Source of the DNA: an uncultured Ruminococcus sp.
GTDB lineage: Bacteria > Bacillota > Clostridia > Oscillospirales > Acutalibacteraceae
Length of the DNA stretch: 64,000 bases
Assembly: GCA_902798365.1 (NCBI GenBank)
Contig: CADBWP010000001.1
Span: 1 to 64,000, forward strand
Direction: 5' to 3'
Position numbers and translations under genes: made by a program. The stretch's first letter is position 1. The number at the start of each line of letters is the position of its first letter. The notes beneath the pieces were generated by a model, which saw only the letters and a program-made list of their open reading frames with translations, searched no databases and was not told the origin of the DNA. Of the stretch, positions 59,990 through 64,000 are shown in pieces.

Positions 59990-61921
59990 ATGGGCTATAC
60001 GATTGCGCAGAAAATTATTAAAGAGCACATTGTCAGCGGCGAAATGACCGTGGGCAGCGACATCGGTCTTAAAATCGACCAGACGCTGACCCAGGACGCA
60101 ACGGGCACAATGGCATACATCGAATACGAGGCAATGGGTATTCCGCGCGTTAAAACCGAAAAAAGCGTGGCATACATCGACCATAACACCCTGCAAACGG
60201 GCTTTGAAAACGCGGACGACCACCGCTTTATTCAGTCTGTGTGCAAAAAGCACGGCATTTATTTTTCGCGTCCGGGCAACGGAATCTGTCATCAGGTTCA
60301 CCTTGAACGCTTCGGCAAGCCGGGCAAGACCCTTATCGGCTCGGACAGCCACACCCCCACGGGCGGCGGCATAGGAATGCTTGCCATAGGCGCGGGCGGT
60401 CTTGACGTGGCGGTTGCCATGGGCGGCGGCGCCTACTACATCACCATGCCCAAAATGGTAAGGGTGAACCTTACGGGCAAGCTCTCGCCGTGGGTTTCGG
60501 CAAAGGATATTATTTTGGCGGTTCTTAAGGTGATGAGCGTTAAGGGAGGCGTCGGCAAGATAGTTGAATACGGCGGCGAGGGCGTAAAGACCCTTACCGT
60601 GCCCGAGCGCGCCACTATAACAAACATGGGCGCGGAACTGGGCGCCACCACCTCTGTGTTCCCGTCCGACGAAATCACGCGCGAGTTCCTTAAGGCGCAG
60701 GGACGCGAGGAGGACTACACCGAGCTGAGCGCGGACGCCGACGCGGTGTATGACGAAGTTATTGAGATAAACCTGTCGGAGCTTGAGCCTCTTGCCGCGT
60801 GCCCCCACTCCCCCGACAACGTAAAGACCATAAAGGAGCTTGAAGGCAAAACGGTGGATCAGGTGTGCATCGGCTCCTGCACCAACTCGAGCTATCTTGA
60901 CATGATGCGAGTGGCGTATATACTCAAGGGCAAAAAGGTAGCCGACAACGTTTCTCTGGCTATCGCTCCCGGCAGCAAGCAGGTGTTCAACATGCTGGCG
61001 CTTAACGGAGCTTTGGGCGATATGATAGCAGCGGGTGCTCGTATTCTTGAAAGCGCCTGCGGCCCCTGCATAGGCATGGGTCAGTCGCCCAACAGCGGCG
61101 GCGTTTCGCTGAGAACCTTTAACCGCAACTTTGAGGGCAGAAGCGGCACAGCCGACGGTCAGATATTCCTTGTATCTCCCGAGACCGCAGCGGTGTCTGC
61201 CCTGAACGGCGTATTTACAGACCCGAGATGTCTGGGCGACGCAGCCGACATAAAGCTGCCCGAGCAGTTCCTTATCAACGACAACATGGTAATTGACCCT
61301 GCTCCCGCAGAGGAGATGGACAGCGTAAAGATTCTGCGCGGACCCAACATAAAGGAATATCCCGCAACAAGTCCGCTTACCGACAGCATAGAGGCTTCAT
61401 GCTCGCTTAAGGTCGGCGACAACATCACCACAGACCACATTATGCCCGCGGGCGCAAAGATTCTTCCCCTGCGCTCAAACATTCCGAAAATCTCGGAGCA
61501 TTGCTTTACCGTGTGCGACAAGGAGTTTCCAGCGCGCGCAAAAGCGTTGGGCAAGAGCATTATCGTGGGCGGAGAAAACTACGGTCAGGGCTCGTCGCGC
61601 GAGCACGCCGCGCTTGCTCCCCTGTATCTGGGCGTTAAGGCGGTGCTTGTGAAGAGCTTTGCGCGTATTCACAAGAGCAACCTGATAAACGCAGGTATTC
61701 TTCCCCTCACCTTTACCGACGCCGCAGATTATGACAAAATAAAGCTGGGCGACATGCTTGAGCTGCCCGAGGTCAAGGCAGAGATAGCCGCAGGCAAAAG
61801 CGTCACCGTTGTGAACACGACAAACGGCGAGAGCTTTAAGGCGGACTGCGAGCTTTCGGACAGGACAAGAGCTATTATCATTGCAGGCGGACTGCTTGAT
61901 TATACAAAGGAGAACAGCTGA
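59990..61921 (+). CDS. acn: aconitate hydratase
   Basis: 643 aa, a clostridial form shorter than AcnA. Fe-S Cys in [10 protein letters not shown] and [31 protein letters not shown] near residue 116 and the swivelling domain with [11 protein letters not shown]. Interconverts citrate and isocitrate. GGAGG 8 nt before the ATG. First of acn-icd-rex. A homoaconitase/isopropylmalate isomerase role is possible but less likely beside icd. Confidence 0.92.
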   Translation: MGYTIAQKIIKEHIVSGEMTVGSDIGLKIDQTLTQDATGTMAYIEYEAMGIPRVKTEKSVAYIDHNTLQTGFENADDHRFIQSVCKKHGIYFSRPGNGICHQVHLERFGKPGKTLIGSDSHTPTGGGIGMLAIGAGGLDVAVAMGGGAYYITMPKMVRVNLTGKLSPWVSAKDIILAVLKVMSVKGGVGKIVEYGGEGVKTLTVPERATITNMGAELGATTSVFPSDEITREFLKAQGREEDYTELSADADAVYDEVIEINLSELEPLAACPHSPDNVKTIKELEGKTVDQVCIGSCTNSSYLDMMRVAYILKGKKVADNVSLAIAPGSKQVFNMLALNGALGDMIAAGARILESACGPCIGMGQSPNSGGVSLRTFNRNFEGRSGTADGQIFLVSPETAAVSALNGVFTDPRCLGDAADIKLPEQFLINDNMVIDPAPAEEMDSVKILRGPNIKEYPATSPLTDSIEASCSLKVGDNITTDHIMPAGAKILPLRSNIPKISEHCFTVCDKEFPARAKALGKSIIVGGENYGQGSSREHAALAPLYLGVKAVLVKSFARIHKSNLINAGILPLTFTDAADYDKIKLGDMLELPEVKAEIAAGKSVTVVNTTNGESFKADCELSDRTRAIIIAGGLLDYTKENS

Positions 61922-63129
61922 TGGACAGAATTAAAATGACAACGCCGCTTGTTGAGATGGACGGCGACGAGATGACAAGAGTCATCTGGCAGGAGATAAA
62001 GGACACCCTTATCCTGCCCTATGTTGACCTTAAGACCGAGTATTACGACCTGGGTCTTAAGCACAGGAACGAAACCGACGATCAGGTGACAATAGACAGC
62101 GCCAACGCCACCAAAAAGTACGGTGTTGCGGTAAAGTGCGCCACCATCACCCCCAACGCGGCAAGAATGGAAGAATACAACCTTAAGAGCATGTGGAAGT
62201 CGCCCAACGGCACCATCCGTGCCATTTTGGACGGTACGGTGTTCCGCAGCCCCATTCTTGTAAAGGGCATTACTCCTTATATTCCCACCTGGAAAAAGCC
62301 CATCTGCATTGCTCGTCACGCCTACGGCGACGTGTATAAAAACACCGAGATGCGCGTTGAGGCAGGCAGCAAGGCAGAGCTTTGCGTTACAAAGCCCGAC
62401 GGCACCGAGGTGAGAAGCACCATCTTTGACTTTACCACCGACGGCGTTATTCAGGGCATGCACAACATAGACAAGAGCATCGCGTCCTTTGCAAGAAGCT
62501 GCTTTAACTATGCGCTTGACCAAAAGCTTGACGTGTGGTTTGCCACAAAGGACACCATCAGCAAGGTGTATGACCACCGCTTTAAGGATATTTTTGCCGA
62601 AATTTTTGAAAACGAGTACAAGGATAAATTTGAGGCAGAGGGCATCGAGTTCTTCTATACCCTTATTGACGACGCTGTGGCACGAGTTATCCGCAGCGAG
62701 GGCGGCTATATGTGGGCGTGCAAGAACTATGACGGCGACGTTATGAGCGACATGATAGCCACGGCCTTCGGCTCGCTTGCAATGATGACCAGCGTGCTGG
62801 TATCTCCCGACGGCATTTATGAGTTTGAGGCGGCTCACGGCACCGTTCAGCGTCACTACTACAAATATCTTAAGGGCGAGGAGACCTCTACAAACTCGGT
62901 AGCCACTCTGTTTGCGTGGAGCGGAGCTCTGAGAAAGCGCGGCGAGCTTGACAAGCTGCCTGAGCTTATGAGCTTTGCCGACAAGCTTGAGGCAGCCACG
63001 ATAAAGACCATTGAGGACGGCATTATGACGGGCGACCTTTACCTTATCTCTACCCTTGAAAACAAGAAAAAGGTCAGCACCGAGGAATTTTTGAAAGCTA
63101 TTAACGAGCGCCTGGCCGCCTCGGTTTAA
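61921..63129 (+). CDS. icd: NADP-type isocitrate dehydrogenase (eukaryotic-like)
   Basis: 402 aa; [47 protein letters not shown] and [11 protein letters not shown] match the dimeric eukaryotic-type ICDH. Makes 2-oxoglutarate from isocitrate. Its ATG shares one base with the acn stop (TGATG), so translation is coupled. Confidence 0.93.
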   Translation: MDRIKMTTPLVEMDGDEMTRVIWQEIKDTLILPYVDLKTEYYDLGLKHRNETDDQVTIDSANATKKYGVAVKCATITPNAARMEEYNLKSMWKSPNGTIRAILDGTVFRSPILVKGITPYIPTWKKPICIARHAYGDVYKNTEMRVEAGSKAELCVTKPDGTEVRSTIFDFTTDGVIQGMHNIDKSIASFARSCFNYALDQKLDVWFATKDTISKVYDHRFKDIFAEIFENEYKDKFEAEGIEFFYTLIDDAVARVIRSEGGYMWACKNYDGDVMSDMIATAFGSLAMMTSVLVSPDGIYEFEAAHGTVQRHYYKYLKGEETSTNSVATLFAWSGALRKRGELDKLPELMSFADKLEAATIKTIEDGIMTGDLYLISTLENKKKVSTEEFLKAINERLAASV

Positions 63130-63145
63130 AGGAGATTGGTGCGTC

Positions 63146-63778
63146 ATGCAAAAAAATGACGGCATTTCAATGTCGGTCATAAGGCGTTTGCCCAGATATT
63201 ACCGCTTTTTGTGCGAGCTTAAGGAGCGTCGTATAGAACGGGTGTCCTCTACCAAGCTTGCCGAAATAATGAACACCACCGCGTCTCAGGTAAGGCAGGA
63301 CTTAAACTGCTTCGGCGGATTCGGTCAGCAGGGCTACGGCTACAGCGTAAGCCAGCTAAAGGAAGAAATACAAAAAATTCTGGGGCTCAACAACAACTAC
63401 AAGGCTATTCTTATCGGCGCCGGAAACTTCGGCTCGGCTATAGCCAAGCACCTCGACTTTGACAAGCTCGGCTTTGAGCTGATAGGCTGCTTTGACAGCG
63501 ACCCTGCCAAGAAGGGCGAAAGCCTGGGCGACCTGACGGTGCAAAGCGACGGCGATATAGAGGCGTTTTGCTCGCAAAACCGCATAGACGCGGCGTTTTT
63601 GTGTATTCCGCGCTCAAGCGCCGAACGCACCGTTGCGCGGCTGTACGGTCTGGGCATAAGAAGCTATTGGAATTTCAGCCACTACGACATAGCGTCGAGA
63701 TACCCTGACGCCGTTGTTGAAAACGTGCACCTCAACGACAATTTGATGACGTTGTGCTACAGAATGACAAACAATTAG
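63146..63778 (+). CDS. rex: redox-sensing repressor Rex
   Basis: 210 aa; winged helix with RRLPRYYRFLCELKE, STKLAEIMNTTASQVRQDL and FGGFGQQGYGY, then a Rossmann domain IGAGNFGSAIAKHL. NADH binding releases it from DNA. It follows icd by 16 nt, so the operon is likely redox controlled. Confidence 0.95.
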   Translation: MQKNDGISMSVIRRLPRYYRFLCELKERRIERVSSTKLAEIMNTTASQVRQDLNCFGGFGQQGYGYSVSQLKEEIQKILGLNNNYKAILIGAGNFGSAIAKHLDFDKLGFELIGCFDSDPAKKGESLGDLTVQSDGDIEAFCSQNRIDAAFLCIPRSSAERTVARLYGLGIRSYWNFSHYDIASRYPDAVVENVHLNDNLMTLCYRMTNN

Positions 63779-63784
63779 AGAAAG

Positions 63785-63826
63785 CCGGGAAGAAAACCGT
63801 TCCGATGAGAAACGTTTTCTTCCCGG
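63785..63826 (+). terminator. terminator after rex
   Basis: Perfect 13-bp stem CCGGGAAGAAAAC / GTTTTCTTCCCGG with a 16-nt loop, followed by TTGTTTTTTG. Confidence 0.85.
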
Positions 63827-63882
63827 TTGTTTTTTGTTAATGATGAACGGTAAGCGGTTTTGTTAATATCAACCTATCAAAA

Positions 63883-63956
63883 GGCAGAGAAAGCGCCCAC
63901 AGGCGCCGGTCGGGAAAACAAGCCCTCGCATAAGCGAAGCTGTCTTCCCGGCCGAA
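63883..63956. repeat. repeat and hairpin region at the right edge
   Basis: GGCAGAGAAAGCGCCCACAG... (63883-63907) matches 42822-42846 on the other strand at 23 of 25 bases. Next is a long hairpin with outer CCGGTCGGGAA / TTCCCGGCCG and an inner loop of CTCGCATAAGCGAAG type. No T-run on the plus side. Confidence 0.65.
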
Positions 63957-64000
63957 ATTCTATTCTCTAATCTCTATTCTCTGTCCGCTTATTTCCGATA

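Noticed and set aside
63820..63880. Rex operator near TTGTTAA sequences downstream of rex
   Set aside because: The palindrome TTGTTAAnnnnTTAACAA is incomplete and it lies after the gene, not at a promoter.
1..64000. tRNA, rRNA, prophage or origin of replication
   Set aside because: No cloverleaf with conserved TTCRA arm, no phage structural genes, no dnaA-box cluster was seen by eye.

Overview
The window looks like chromosomal DNA from an anaerobic, endospore-forming member of the Clostridia, most likely Ruminococcaceae/Oscillospirales. This is inference from gene content and moderate GC; no rRNA or tRNA gene is present to test it. Supporting genes are a sporulation sigma factor (sigma-K type), a SpoIIQ-like M23 protein, a reverse rubrerythrin, the redox repressor Rex, a type III glutamine synthetase, dockerin-type repeats and BspA-like leucine-rich repeats.

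Layout. 1-2.5 kb: 5' part of an RNA methyltransferase, a 34-aa peptide gene, a LUD protein and a cell wall amidase. 2.4-4.3 kb: reverse rubrerythrin, then a small AT-richer block of unrecognised genes with an apparent frameshift. 4.4-7.4 kb: FabF plus an acyl-CoA ligase. 7.4-19.6 kb: CBS protein, flippase-like membrane protein, exodeoxyribonuclease III, sigK, RNase M5, DNA polymerase III delta, ComEC, a phosphoribosyltransferase, HIT protein, YihY, SDR and methyltransferase. 19.6-30.2 kb: NhaC-type antiporter with a zinc-finger insertion, a decayed HicB gene, patatin/MutS-like/hydrolase operon, a truncated LRR-dockerin gene next to a possible IS scrap, an RsbU/RsbW-like phosphatase-kinase pair and RlmD. 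30.4-39.8 kb: murC, HtrA, a VTC/DUF4956 pair, glnN, a cytidylate kinase-like protein, a 23-aa peptide gene and a SpoIIQ-like M23 protein. 39.9-44.2 kb: copper module (csoR-copA, with a CopZ-like domain fused to CopA) and rpsF-ssb-rpsR. 44.4-52.6 kb: surface-polymer export region with two Wzm/Wzt-type ABC exporters, an epimerase-LicD fusion, a cyclophilin lipoprotein and a GH25 lysozyme with a dockerin-like segment. 52.7-64 kb: zinc-ribbon membrane protein, CpsB-like phosphatase, leuB, a histidine phosphatase, an XRE regulator, an exonuclease, TypA, then acn-icd-rex.

How the parts fit. acn and icd give the oxidative branch to 2-oxoglutarate, which feeds glutamate and glutamine synthesis with glnN; rex at the end ties the operon to NADH/NAD. 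The exporter region carries export, polymer-terminus recognition and LicD-type phosphocholine decoration but no glycosyltransferase, so the polymer must be built by genes elsewhere. csoR-copA is a compact copper-efflux unit with the CsoR operator inside the promoter spacer.

The most unusual features are a MITE-like repeat present twice in opposite orientation, one copy supplying the murC stop codon; two genes whose Shine-Dalgarno lies in a hairpin (23-aa peptide and M23 protein); an epimerase-like domain lacking catalytic residues fused to LicD; an antiporter with a DnaJ-type zinc finger; a ComEC whose metallo-beta-lactamase domain lost its metal motif; and a family of long GGTCGGG-stemmed terminators. 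No CRISPR array, prophage, origin, tRNA or rRNA was seen.
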